From Flavobacteriales bacterium (GTDB lineage Bacteria > Bacteroidota > Bacteroidia > Flavobacteriales > JADGDT01), in contig JAGLEB010000004.1 in NCBI GenBank assembly GCA_023145275.1, positions 1 through 24,248 of the forward strand: a stretch of DNA of 24,248 nt, read 5' to 3'. The notes under the pieces were generated by a model, which saw nothing but the letters and a program-made list of their open reading frames with translations, ran no database searches and was not told the origin of the DNA. Both the position numbers and the translations under genes were made by a program. Numbering within the stretch: position 1 is the stretch's first letter; each line of letters starts with the position of its first letter. This document shows positions 7,097 to 14,611 of the stretch, one piece after another.

Positions 7097-8545
7097 TTAG
7101 TTTCCTGTGTCAATTATTCCAAATCTGTTTCCGAAGTAATATTCTAGAATTTTGGTTTTAAAAATATAGTCGTATTTGGCCCTCAAAATTGTTGATTGTG
7201 CCTTAACTAATCTAGTTCTACTTTGGTTGAAATCATATTCGCTAATTAATCCTACGTTTCTCTTGTGTTGAGAGTATTTAAAAGCTTCGGTAAGAGACTC
7301 TAAAGATTTTTCGCTTGCTTTGTATGATTTTAAGGATGCATTAGCATCTGCTTTTGCTTTTTCGATGTTTTGACGAAGTTGATTTTTCTGTATTTCCATT
7401 TCCAACTCAGCTTGTTTTAACTGAATTTTCTTTAATCTTACATTGTTTCTAACTTGTAATTTGTTAAAAATTGGTATTCTAAGGTTTACACCTAGGTACT
7501 GACCTTTACCATCATTTACCTGATCCCAGAAAGGATACTGTTCGTACCCAGCGTATATTGGCATCTTGTCAAGGCTTGTAACTAATTCGCCTGTAGATGC
7601 TACTCTACCGATTGGCATATATGCTTCTCCGTCAGAAATCATAGACCTCTGCTTCTCCTTAAGATATCTTGACGAAAATTGATATACTAAGCTTAAGCTC
7701 GGGCTGTAATTACCTTTGGCTATGCTCAAATCTTTTTCAGCTGAAAAAATTCTATTTTCATAACTTTTTATCAAATATTGTGTTTCTAATGCCTTGCTGT
7801 AAACTTCATCATTGGTGATGTTTAGCATTTCTAAAGATGGAATGGGGAAATCTTCGTCAACAATATCAAATCCTGACGAATATTCTATTTGTAGCAATTG
7901 TGTTAGACTTAAAAGAGATAGAGTTAAGCTATTTTCGGTTGCAACTAGTTGCTGCTCGTCACTTGCCAATGTAGCTTGAACTTCGTATAAGTCGCCTTGA
8001 GGTTTAGAGCCTGTACTAACGTATTTTCCAATCCTGTCTACTTCTTTTTCCGATAATTCTACTTGATCTTTGGCTACTTTCAGAAACTCTTTATTTAATA
8101 TCACTTGTAGATAGGCATCAGCTACTTGTAGGCTAATATCGTCTTTCATCTGCTCTAGATTGTACTGAGAAGCTAGTAAATCAAATTTTGCTTTTCGGTA
8201 TTGATTGACGTTTTTAAGTCCATCAAAGATATTCCACTGTGAGCTTGCGTTAAAAGAGAAGGTGTTTGACGTTGTAGTTAACACCGCATTAGTTGTAGGG
8301 TCAATTGAGAAACCTTTATTTAAAGCGTATCCAGAGTTGATGTTAGCATCGGGAAAGAAGTTGCCAAACTGAGAGCTTTTTGCATTTTCGTTTACATCAA
8401 CATTTAATAAAGATTGCTTTACCGTTAGGTTGTTTTCACGTGCATATTTTATACATTCCTCTAGGGAATATTTTTTTTGCGCATTAATACTTGTTGAATA
8501 AAACCCTAAAAACAATAGGGCTAATAGGAATATTTTATTTCTCAT
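7097..8545 (-). CDS. TolC-family outer-membrane efflux protein
   Basis: A 482-aa outer-membrane factor that forms the exit duct of a tripartite efflux pump. The signal peptide MRNKIFLLALLFLGF ends INAQ. The mature protein begins YSLEECIKYARENNLTVKQ, the hallmark start of this family, and has two similar halves of long coiled-coil helices (about 120-215 and 375-470) with strand regions between. The frame extends to a TTG at 8560, but the ATG at 8545 directly precedes the signal peptide and is chosen. It is the first gene of a two-gene unit with the adaptor. Confidence 0.92.
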   Translation of the reverse strand: MRNKIFLLALLFLGFYSTSINAQKKYSLEECIKYARENNLTVKQSLLNVDVNENAKSSQFGNFFPDANINSGYALNKGFSIDPTTNAVLTTTSNTFSFNASSQWNIFDGLKNVNQYRKAKFDLLASQYNLEQMKDDISLQVADAYLQVILNKEFLKVAKDQVELSEKEVDRIGKYVSTGSKPQGDLYEVQATLASDEQQLVATENSLTLSLLSLTQLLQIEYSSGFDIVDEDFPIPSLEMLNITNDEVYSKALETQYLIKSYENRIFSAEKDLSIAKGNYSPSLSLVYQFSSRYLKEKQRSMISDGEAYMPIGRVASTGELVTSLDKMPIYAGYEQYPFWDQVNDGKGQYLGVNLRIPIFNKLQVRNNVRLKKIQLKQAELEMEIQKNQLRQNIEKAKADANASLKSYKASEKSLESLTEAFKYSQHKRNVGLISEYDFNQSRTRLVKAQSTILRAKYDYIFKTKILEYYFGNRFGIIDTGN

Positions 8546-8679
8546 AATTAAGATTTTCAATGCTAGCTAATAAAAATAAATAAGTTACCTAATTTATCTA
8601 AAACTTAGGTTTTCTTGTCATAAAAGAATGTTAAATTTCTAGTAGTTTTTTGGTTACCTGATGTTTATATTTCTTTTTG

Positions 8680-10302
8680 TTAAAAATCGTAGTAAGTGTT
8701 AAACAAATCGGTTCTTACTCCGAAAGAAATTATTGCTCCACTACTATTTCTCAAGAAATCCGTTTCGTCTAAGATACTAAAATCTCGGAAAGTGAAATCG
8801 ACAAATAGTTTCAAGTTAACAGCCGGGTTTACAATGTAACCAGCTTTTAAATTGGTGAAAAACAATGTACCTGTATTTCCTTGAGCGATAACGTTTTCGT
8901 AATCTTGTTCTCTTGTAGTATACGGCTTGTATATGTCTCCACCCCAGTTTGTTTCGGGAGTGTCAAAGCCTTTCCTGCCTAAAATAAGCTTTGCATCGGC
9001 AAAAAATCTTTCGTATCGGTATCTTATTACCGTTGCCGATTCTATAAAGTTCGACCCCCAAGGATGACCTAGTGGTTGGTTGAAATGCCCGTAGTTTTGT
9101 AGTGGCTCTCTATGTGAAAACGTGTAAGGCCTAGACCAATTGACTTCAGTTTTTATTTGGAGATTTTCTACTCCAAAGGCATTGTAATAATTTAATCCTA
9201 CTTGAAAAGCAAATTTATTAGCCCAATAACCGTCATTTGCTTTCACCTCTGAAAGAGTGAATTCGTCTAATACAGCTTGTCCAAAAAATTGAAGCGTATT
9301 TGTTATTTTTATCTTTGTGCTAAAACCTATTAATGCATTACCTCCTTGAGAGCCTAAGCTAAATTCTATAGGTCTGTAGAAAATAATTGGGTTTAGGTAG
9401 CTCACGTCGAAACCTCTTGTGCCAGTAGAATCAGCCCAAACAATCGCTTCGAATAAGCCTATATTTATCCTGTCGGTAATATTCCAACTCAAATGGTGCA
9501 TTGTAACAAACTTCTTTTGGTGAACATTGCCATTTACAGCAACCTCAGGCCTAATGTCCTGCATAAACATCCAATAGTTTGTGTACTTAATATTCCAAAA
9601 AGTTGTATTTATCTTAAAGTATGGATAGTTGAATCCCGCATCACTTAAAAACATTGATCTATATCCGTCACCTATAAAGTTTTTGCCAGTTCCGAATTGA
9701 AAATTGAAAAATTTACTTGGAGTATATGAAATTTGAGCCTCGGCCATCGGGTAGTCGTAACCACCTTCTTTAAAGCTTTTTGCAATACCTTGTCCCGGAA
9801 CAAGTCCTGCTCCACTTACGCCTTTGTGCTCTCTAGTCCAATCTGAAACATAATCTGGAAATCGAGCTTGTGATTCGTAAAATGCCGTTTGAAATGAGAA
9901 TTGAGAACCTAGCTGACCTTCAATATAGAATCCTCTAGTGTTTACGTAGGTATAATCGTATTCTGAATTTAAATCTTTTCCAACCTGAAAATTCATTACA
10001 GGGTCAATAGAAAACCAAAAATCATCTTTCTTGACTGTTACAAATCTTTCATCAAATAACTTTCTTCCCCACCAACCTTTTTTGTTGTAGCTCAAAGTGC
10101 TATCATAAGCGTTTAGATTGTAATATTGATTTACCTCGCGCTTTATGAATGGCTTACTCGCAGTATGCGAATTATTTCCAATTTGATTGTACCCATTTTC
10201 TATTTCAGCATATCTAAATTTTGAATATTTCACATCCTGGTCTTGAGAATATGAATTCGAAAAGGTAAATAGTAATATTATTAAGGGTAATAATCTTTTC
10301 AT
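8680..10302 (-). CDS. outer-membrane protein of the RemB / Wzi capsule-assembly type
   Basis: A 540-aa exported protein, signal peptide MKRLLPLIILLFTF to YSQ (residues 1-19). The mature part is a large beta-barrel: many aromatic alternating strands, with a central block TGKNFIGDGYRSMFLSD, then YPYFKINTTFWNIKY and YWMFMQD that I recognise from Bacteroidota proteins annotated as gliding-motility protein RemB or capsule-assembly Wzi family. It ends with a Phe-terminal strand. It lies 41 bp behind a sugar N-acetyltransferase, in line with a role in export or surface attachment of a polysaccharide. Whether this organism glides cannot be told, as no gld or spr gene is in the window. The exact family name rests on recognition of the motif block, not on a search. 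Confidence 0.75.
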   Translation of the reverse strand: MKRLLPLIILLFTFSNSYSQDQDVKYSKFRYAEIENGYNQIGNNSHTASKPFIKREVNQYYNLNAYDSTLSYNKKGWWGRKLFDERFVTVKKDDFWFSIDPVMNFQVGKDLNSEYDYTYVNTRGFYIEGQLGSQFSFQTAFYESQARFPDYVSDWTREHKGVSGAGLVPGQGIAKSFKEGGYDYPMAEAQISYTPSKFFNFQFGTGKNFIGDGYRSMFLSDAGFNYPYFKINTTFWNIKYTNYWMFMQDIRPEVAVNGNVHQKKFVTMHHLSWNITDRINIGLFEAIVWADSTGTRGFDVSYLNPIIFYRPIEFSLGSQGGNALIGFSTKIKITNTLQFFGQAVLDEFTLSEVKANDGYWANKFAFQVGLNYYNAFGVENLQIKTEVNWSRPYTFSHREPLQNYGHFNQPLGHPWGSNFIESATVIRYRYERFFADAKLILGRKGFDTPETNWGGDIYKPYTTREQDYENVIAQGNTGTLFFTNLKAGYIVNPAVNLKLFVDFTFRDFSILDETDFLRNSSGAIISFGVRTDLFNTYYDF

Positions 10303-10343
10303 ATTTTCAGGTTGTTTAGTAGTTTTTTCGCTTGGCGATTAAT

Positions 10344-10919
10344 TTATAGTTTGATGACTTTGCCATTCTCGAGTTTGTATTTCTCGCCACTTTCAGAACA
10401 TGTAGCTAGTTTATCTTCATCGAAAATTAGCTTCTGGCCATATTCACTCATCCAGCCTATTTGTTTTGAAGGATTTCCAACAACAAGAGAGTAGGGTAGA
10501 ACATTTTTTGTTACAACTGCCCCAGCGCCAATAAATGCGTACTCCCCAATATCATGGCCACAAACTATTGTAGAATTAGCCCCTATTGTTGCACCTTTAC
10601 CAACGTGAGTTTTTGCGTATTGTCCTTTTCGGTTAATTGCGCTACGTGGATTAGTTACATTTGTAAAAACCATTGATGGTCCAAGAAAAACATCATCATC
10701 GCAGGTAACACCTGTGTATATTGATACATTGTTCTGAACCTTTACATTCTTTCCAAGGATAACATCTGGAGATATTACTACATTTTGACCAATATTGCAG
10801 TTGTTGCCCAATACGCAATTGCTCATTATATGACTAAAATGCCATATTTTCACACCTTCCGATATTTGGCAACCCTCGTCAACTATAGCTGTTTCGTGAG
10901 CAAAGTATCCTTTTTCCAT
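10344..10919 (-). CDS. left-handed beta-helix sugar N-acetyltransferase (WbpD/WlbB-like)
   Basis: A 191-aa hexapeptide-repeat acetyltransferase. Repeats of the [LIV]-G-x4 type run from about residue 8 to 150 (ILGKNVKVQNNVSIYTGV, VGKGATIGANSTIVCG, IGEYAFIGAGAVV). The segment FTNVTNPRSAINRKG and the tail GWMSEYGQKLIFD match the WbpD/WlbB family, which N-acetylates UDP-2-acetamido-3-amino-2,3-dideoxy-glucuronate on the way to O-antigen sugars. The reaction takes place in the cytosol with acetyl-CoA. The aminotransferase and dehydrogenase partners are not in the window. It is the first gene of a pair with the RemB/Wzi-like gene. Confidence 0.85.
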   Translation of the reverse strand: MEKGYFAHETAIVDEGCQISEGVKIWHFSHIMSNCVLGNNCNIGQNVVISPDVILGKNVKVQNNVSIYTGVTCDDDVFLGPSMVFTNVTNPRSAINRKGQYAKTHVGKGATIGANSTIVCGHDIGEYAFIGAGAVVTKNVLPYSLVVGNPSKQIGWMSEYGQKLIFDEDKLATCSESGEKYKLENGKVIKL

Positions 10920-10940
10920 CCTAGATTTGTAAGTTTAAAA

Positions 10941-10948
10941 CAAACATA
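10941..10948 (-). promoter_or_regulatory. putative -7 element of the acetyltransferase gene
   Basis: On the minus strand TATGTTTG matches TAnnTTTG, 21 bp before the ATG. No clear TTTG is found at -33, so this is a consensus match of moderate weight. Confidence 0.4.
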
Positions 10949-11132
10949 CAAAAATGCTTATCGCTAGGCACACTAAATTTAATAAAGATAATTGTATGTA
11001 AAAAACTGTAATAAAAGTTGTTGTGTTAGCTAAAACTCATAATACCCTAATAATGACCGTTGCAAAAGCCTAATAAGATTCATATTTGTTTGACAATTTT
11101 ACATTTTTCAATAATTTTGATGTGTAGTATAA

Positions 11133-11633
11133 TTAGTCTTCAAAAATATGACAAATAGATTTTTTGAAAATTGATTCTCTAAGAATTGGCCGTAAGAATA
11201 ATTCTGTCTTATCTAAATTCATACTAGCGTCTATAGAGATTCCTTCTTTTATGGTCCAGTATTTACCTCTTATTGATAGTAAGTAACATTCGGGAGATTT
11301 GTGGAATAGTTCTCTCGCCAAATAAATTAGGTATGAAGGAGAAACTGCGTGCATGGTGAATTCAATAGTCTTTTTTGCAGGCTTTAGTTTTTCAATTTTA
11401 CAAACCTTTATATCCTCTTTAGAGGCATCAACAAATATTACTCTTTGATAATTACTAATCATTTCGGCATCTTCGACATTTAGTTGATAGTTAGACTCTA
11501 AATCAACATCGAGAATATAGTTGTCTTTTACCCATGTTTGAAGTCTTTTAATCATAGCATCTCCTAATCCATCATCTTCGCGACCTGGATTTCCGAAGCC
11601 ATATACTAACGTTTTAATCTTTTTTCTTGTCAT
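11133..11633 (-). CDS. hoxW: [NiFe] hydrogenase maturation protease
   Basis: A 166-aa endopeptidase that removes the C-terminal tail of the hydrogenase large subunit after nickel insertion. The N-terminus has GFGNPGREDDGLG (residues 12-24). By comparison with the HybD structure the metal ligands should be D21, D69 (in IFVDAS) and H95 (in MHAVSP). Length equals that of the HoxW family. It follows hoxH, whose product has an intact 24-residue tail, so substrate and protease are neighbours. A 180-bp gap separates it from hoxH, longer than the other gaps in the cluster, and may hold its own control signals. Confidence 0.9.
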   Translation of the reverse strand: MTRKKIKTLVYGFGNPGREDDGLGDAMIKRLQTWVKDNYILDVDLESNYQLNVEDAEMISNYQRVIFVDASKEDIKVCKIEKLKPAKKTIEFTMHAVSPSYLIYLARELFHKSPECYLLSIRGKYWTIKEGISIDASMNLDKTELFLRPILRESIFKKSICHIFED

Positions 11634-11746
11634 GAGTTGTATAATTGCTTTTGCAAAAAGAGAAAGTTAATAATTAATTATTGAATTTATACCACTATAA
11701 CAGCTACTCTAATAAAATATTTTAAATCTTGACAAAAAAGCATTCC

Positions 11747-11812
11747 TTCGGATAAATTTGTTCATAAAACATCCGAAAAGTCTAATTTTAAGAAACATTC
11801 TTTCCATCCGAA
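11747..11812. repeat. repeated ATCCGAA motifs between hoxH and hoxW
   Basis: TTCGGAT at 11747-11753 is inverted relative to ATCCGAA at 11771-11777 and at 11806-11812, the last one touching the hoxH stop codon. The first two can form a 7-bp stem with a 17-nt loop. It could be an operator or an RNA-processing or attenuation site in the operon. No function is known. Confidence 0.4.
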
Positions 11813-11813
11813 A

Positions 11814-13253
11814 TTAAGTGATCAAACTATCTACGACATTTCCGTTACTGTCGAGCATAGTTATATCTAATGGCATTTGTCCCATTGCATGTGTCGCGCA
11901 GCTCAAACATGGATCATAGGCTCTAATTGCTGTTTCTATTGCATTTAACATCCCTTCGCTTATCTTTTTTTGATTTGTTAAATAAGATTTTGCTACATTC
12001 TCTACGGATAAGTTCATTGCCGTATTATTGTGGGTGGTAGATACAATAAGGTTTGCCATTGTTATTTGGTCATTCTTATTTATTTTGTAATGATGAAACA
12101 GCGTGCCTCTTGGAGCCTCAATAACACCTATACCTTCAAATCGTTTTTTGCCCTTCAACATTAAGTCACTATTCTGTAAATCAGTATCATTCAATAAATC
12201 TCTAATTACTTCTGCCGAATGAAGAATCTCGATTAATCTGGCCCAATGTGTATGTAAACAGCTCGAACTTGACTTACCGTGATTATATGCCCGAAATTGT
12301 TCAAATTCTTTTTGCGCTAGAGGAGTTGGTATAAAATCTACGGTGTTTAACCTTGCTAATGGTCCAACCCTATACCATCCTTTTTCTTTTCCTAAGAATT
12401 TTAAATAAGGGAACTTCATGAAAGTCCAGCTTTTTACTTCTTCCTCGATATATCCCGTATAATCAGCATAGTTTACATCATTGAGTATAATCTTTCTGTC
12501 TTTATCAATAACTCTTAGATTTCCGTGGTATAAATCCATAGCACCATCATTACGTACAAGACTCATATGCGAAGATTCAAATTTCGAGAAATTATCAATA
12601 AAATCTTTGTTCTTCTTGTGGTAGGCTTTGAAGAACTCTAGAGCCTCCTGCGCCCAATCGACCATCATGTTAGCATTTAAATCAGGGTTTTTCAGTAGAA
12701 TATCTCTTTCTTCAATACTGAGGTTTTTATTAATTCCTCCCGGAATTGCACCCGTTCCATGTATTCTTTTTCCAGCTGTAAATTCAATCACTTGTTGTCC
12801 AAATTTACGCATCATTATACCTTTTACTGCTAAATCTCTATGTTCTTGAACTACCCCAAAAATATTCCGTTTTCGGGGATCACTATCTATTCCAAAAAGT
12901 AAATCGGGAGAACTTAAGTGGAAAAAATGTAGAGAATGTGATTGAAAAATCTGCCCGTAATGCATCAGCCTGCGCATTTTTTCTCCTACAGCCGTTAGTT
13001 TATCTACCCCCACAATAATGTCAAGAGCTTTTGCTGCAGCTAGATGATGGCTCACAGGGCAGATTCCACAAAGACGTTGTACTACTACTGGAGCTTCCCA
13101 AAACGGACGACCTTGTATGAATTTCTCAAAACCTCTGAATTCTACAATGTGTAAGCGAGTTTGTTTTACCTGCTTATGCTCGTCCATCAGGATAGTTACT
13201 TTCCCATGTCCTTCTACTCTTGTTACCGGCTCGATTGTTATCTTTTTAAACAT
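11814..13253 (-). CDS. hoxH: NAD-linked [NiFe] hydrogenase large subunit
   Basis: A 479-aa catalytic subunit that splits or forms H2 at a NiFe(CN)2CO centre. The N-terminal L1 motif is R60-L-C62-G-I-C65-P-V-S-H, and the C-terminal L2 motif is D447-P-C449-L-S-C452-A-T-H455, giving the four Ni ligands. RVEGHG at 12-17 is the usual N-terminal signature. Twenty-four residues follow His455 and should be cut off by HoxW. It is a group 3d enzyme by its partners HoxF, HoxU and HoxY. It starts 14 bp after hoxY. All active-site residues are intact, so the enzyme should be functional if the Hyp maturation proteins are encoded elsewhere. Confidence 0.97.
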   Translation of the reverse strand: MFKKITIEPVTRVEGHGKVTILMDEHKQVKQTRLHIVEFRGFEKFIQGRPFWEAPVVVQRLCGICPVSHHLAAAKALDIIVGVDKLTAVGEKMRRLMHYGQIFQSHSLHFFHLSSPDLLFGIDSDPRKRNIFGVVQEHRDLAVKGIMMRKFGQQVIEFTAGKRIHGTGAIPGGINKNLSIEERDILLKNPDLNANMMVDWAQEALEFFKAYHKKNKDFIDNFSKFESSHMSLVRNDGAMDLYHGNLRVIDKDRKIILNDVNYADYTGYIEEEVKSWTFMKFPYLKFLGKEKGWYRVGPLARLNTVDFIPTPLAQKEFEQFRAYNHGKSSSSCLHTHWARLIEILHSAEVIRDLLNDTDLQNSDLMLKGKKRFEGIGVIEAPRGTLFHHYKINKNDQITMANLIVSTTHNNTAMNLSVENVAKSYLTNQKKISEGMLNAIETAIRAYDPCLSCATHAMGQMPLDITMLDSNGNVVDSLIT

Positions 13254-13267
13254 GATGGTCTTTGTTT

Positions 13268-13813
13268 TTAATCAAATTTCAATGATTCGTAGCTAGGGTC
13301 AATTTGCCTTCCCTCTAGAAGAGAGGTAATAGCCTCCCAAATTAGGTCGGGTCTAGGAGGACAGCCTGGTAAGAAATAGTCTATTTTTACAATTTCGTTA
13401 CACGAATAAACTCTTGGGAGCAATGCTGGTAGCTCGGGATCATTTGGGATTATTTTCTCAGTATTGAGTTTTACAGTAGGTCCCGAAATATATGCTTCGT
13501 TGATGCATTCATCTAATTCTATTCCATTTCTCATTGATGGCACACCACCCATAATAGCACATTCGCCAACAGCAATAAGTATTTTGCAATGTTTCCTGAA
13601 ATCTTTTAAGACTATAATGTTTTCTGAGTTGCAACAACCACCCTCTATTAGTCCAATATCAATCTGTCGTGTAAATTTCTTTATATCAGTAATTGGCGAT
13701 TTGTCGAATTCAACTATGTCGAGCAAATCTAATAAACGCTCGTCGATATCGAGAATTGACATATGACATCCAAAACAACCTGCTAGTGAAGTTGTTGCTA
13801 TTGTTGCTTTCAT
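13268..13813 (-). CDS. hoxY: NAD-linked [NiFe] hydrogenase small subunit
   Basis: A 181-aa subunit that carries the proximal [4Fe-4S] cluster and passes electrons from HoxH to HoxU. Visible ligands are C13 and C16 (LAGCFGCHMS), C85 (VGECAIMGG) and C151 (LPGCPPRPD). It is short, as in group 3 enzymes, and lacks a Tat signal, so the enzyme is cytosolic. The frame stays open to a TTG at 13822, but the ATG at 13813 gives the normal N-terminus MKATIATTSLAGC and is chosen. It lies 43 bp after hoxU and 14 bp before hoxH in one operon. Confidence 0.95.
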   Translation of the reverse strand: MKATIATTSLAGCFGCHMSILDIDERLLDLLDIVEFDKSPITDIKKFTRQIDIGLIEGGCCNSENIIVLKDFRKHCKILIAVGECAIMGGVPSMRNGIELDECINEAYISGPTVKLNTEKIIPNDPELPALLPRVYSCNEIVKIDYFLPGCPPRPDLIWEAITSLLEGRQIDPSYESLKFD

Positions 13814-13856
13814 AATATTCAATTTTACATAATAATCACATCCTATTAATATATTT

Positions 13857-14555
13857 TCAGACTTCCTTGTTACCTATCTCTGTTTTGTCGAATTGTCTTC
13901 GTCCGATAGGTGTTTCGAATGCAGCCGACTCTTTAGAAAGAATACAGCCTACTGGACATTGTTTTACAGCCTCAATTGCATCTTCTTGAGTGAATATATC
14001 ATTCATCTCTTTATCGAAAACTACCTCTAAGGCATTGCTTCTGCCTTGGAGTACAAAAAATGGATTTCCATCTTTATCTTTTATAGCTTGTATGCATCGT
14101 TGGCAGAGTATGCATCGACTTTTATCCATTATTATTTTGTCGGAAGATGTAGTGTCTATCCCTTTATTTGGGTATAGATGCTCGAACCTTGAGAACAGTA
14201 GCTTGTATTTATATGCTAAGGCTTGTAATTCACAGTCGCCACTTTTCTGACATACTGCACAGATGTGGTTTCCTGTAGAGAAAAGAAGTTCAATTATATA
14301 TTTTCGCAATTCTTCTAATTCGTCCGAATTTGTAATTACATCCATGTTGTCCGCGACGAGTGTAGAGCATGCAGGCTTGTGGTATCCATCTACTTTTACA
14401 GTACATATTCTACAGTTACTATGATCTAGTTTCCCTTTTAAGAAGCAAAGTGTTGGAATATATATCCCATTATCTTCAGCTGCTTCAACTATTGTTTTTG
14501 ATTTTGTTGTGCTGATTTTATTGCCGTTTATACTTAGTGAGATATTTTTTTGCAT
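13857..14555 (-). CDS. hoxU: hydrogenase diaphorase Fe-S subunit (NuoG N-terminal type)
   Basis: A 232-aa electron-transfer subunit. Counted from this start, an N-terminal [2Fe-2S] ferredoxin fold has C37, C48, C51 and C63. Then comes H97-x-C99-x2-C102-x5-C108 for one [4Fe-4S] cluster, and C148, C151, C154 with C200 (QCPVG) for another. It connects HoxY to the FMN in HoxF. An in-frame ATG at 14582 would add nine residues (MILRLKLKI). I prefer 14555 because MQKNISLSINGNKIS matches the usual start of the ferredoxin fold. All cluster ligands are present, in contrast to the NuoE-like part of HoxF. Confidence 0.93.
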   Translation of the reverse strand: MQKNISLSINGNKISTTKSKTIVEAAEDNGIYIPTLCFLKGKLDHSNCRICTVKVDGYHKPACSTLVADNMDVITNSDELEELRKYIIELLFSTGNHICAVCQKSGDCELQALAYKYKLLFSRFEHLYPNKGIDTTSSDKIIMDKSRCILCQRCIQAIKDKDGNPFFVLQGRSNALEVVFDKEMNDIFTQEDAIEAVKQCPVGCILSKESAAFETPIGRRQFDKTEIGNKEV

Positions 14556-14611
14556 GATCTTTAGTTTTAATCGTAGTATCATTTCAAGGAAATAGAGGCT
14601 TGGATAAAATT

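Noticed and set aside
8546..8560. Five-residue extension of the TolC-family protein from TTG
   Set aside because: The ATG at 8545 directly precedes a complete signal peptide.
13464..13766. 100-codon plus-strand open frame opposite hoxY
   Set aside because: It is the antisense shadow of hoxY, whose motifs and operon position are clear.
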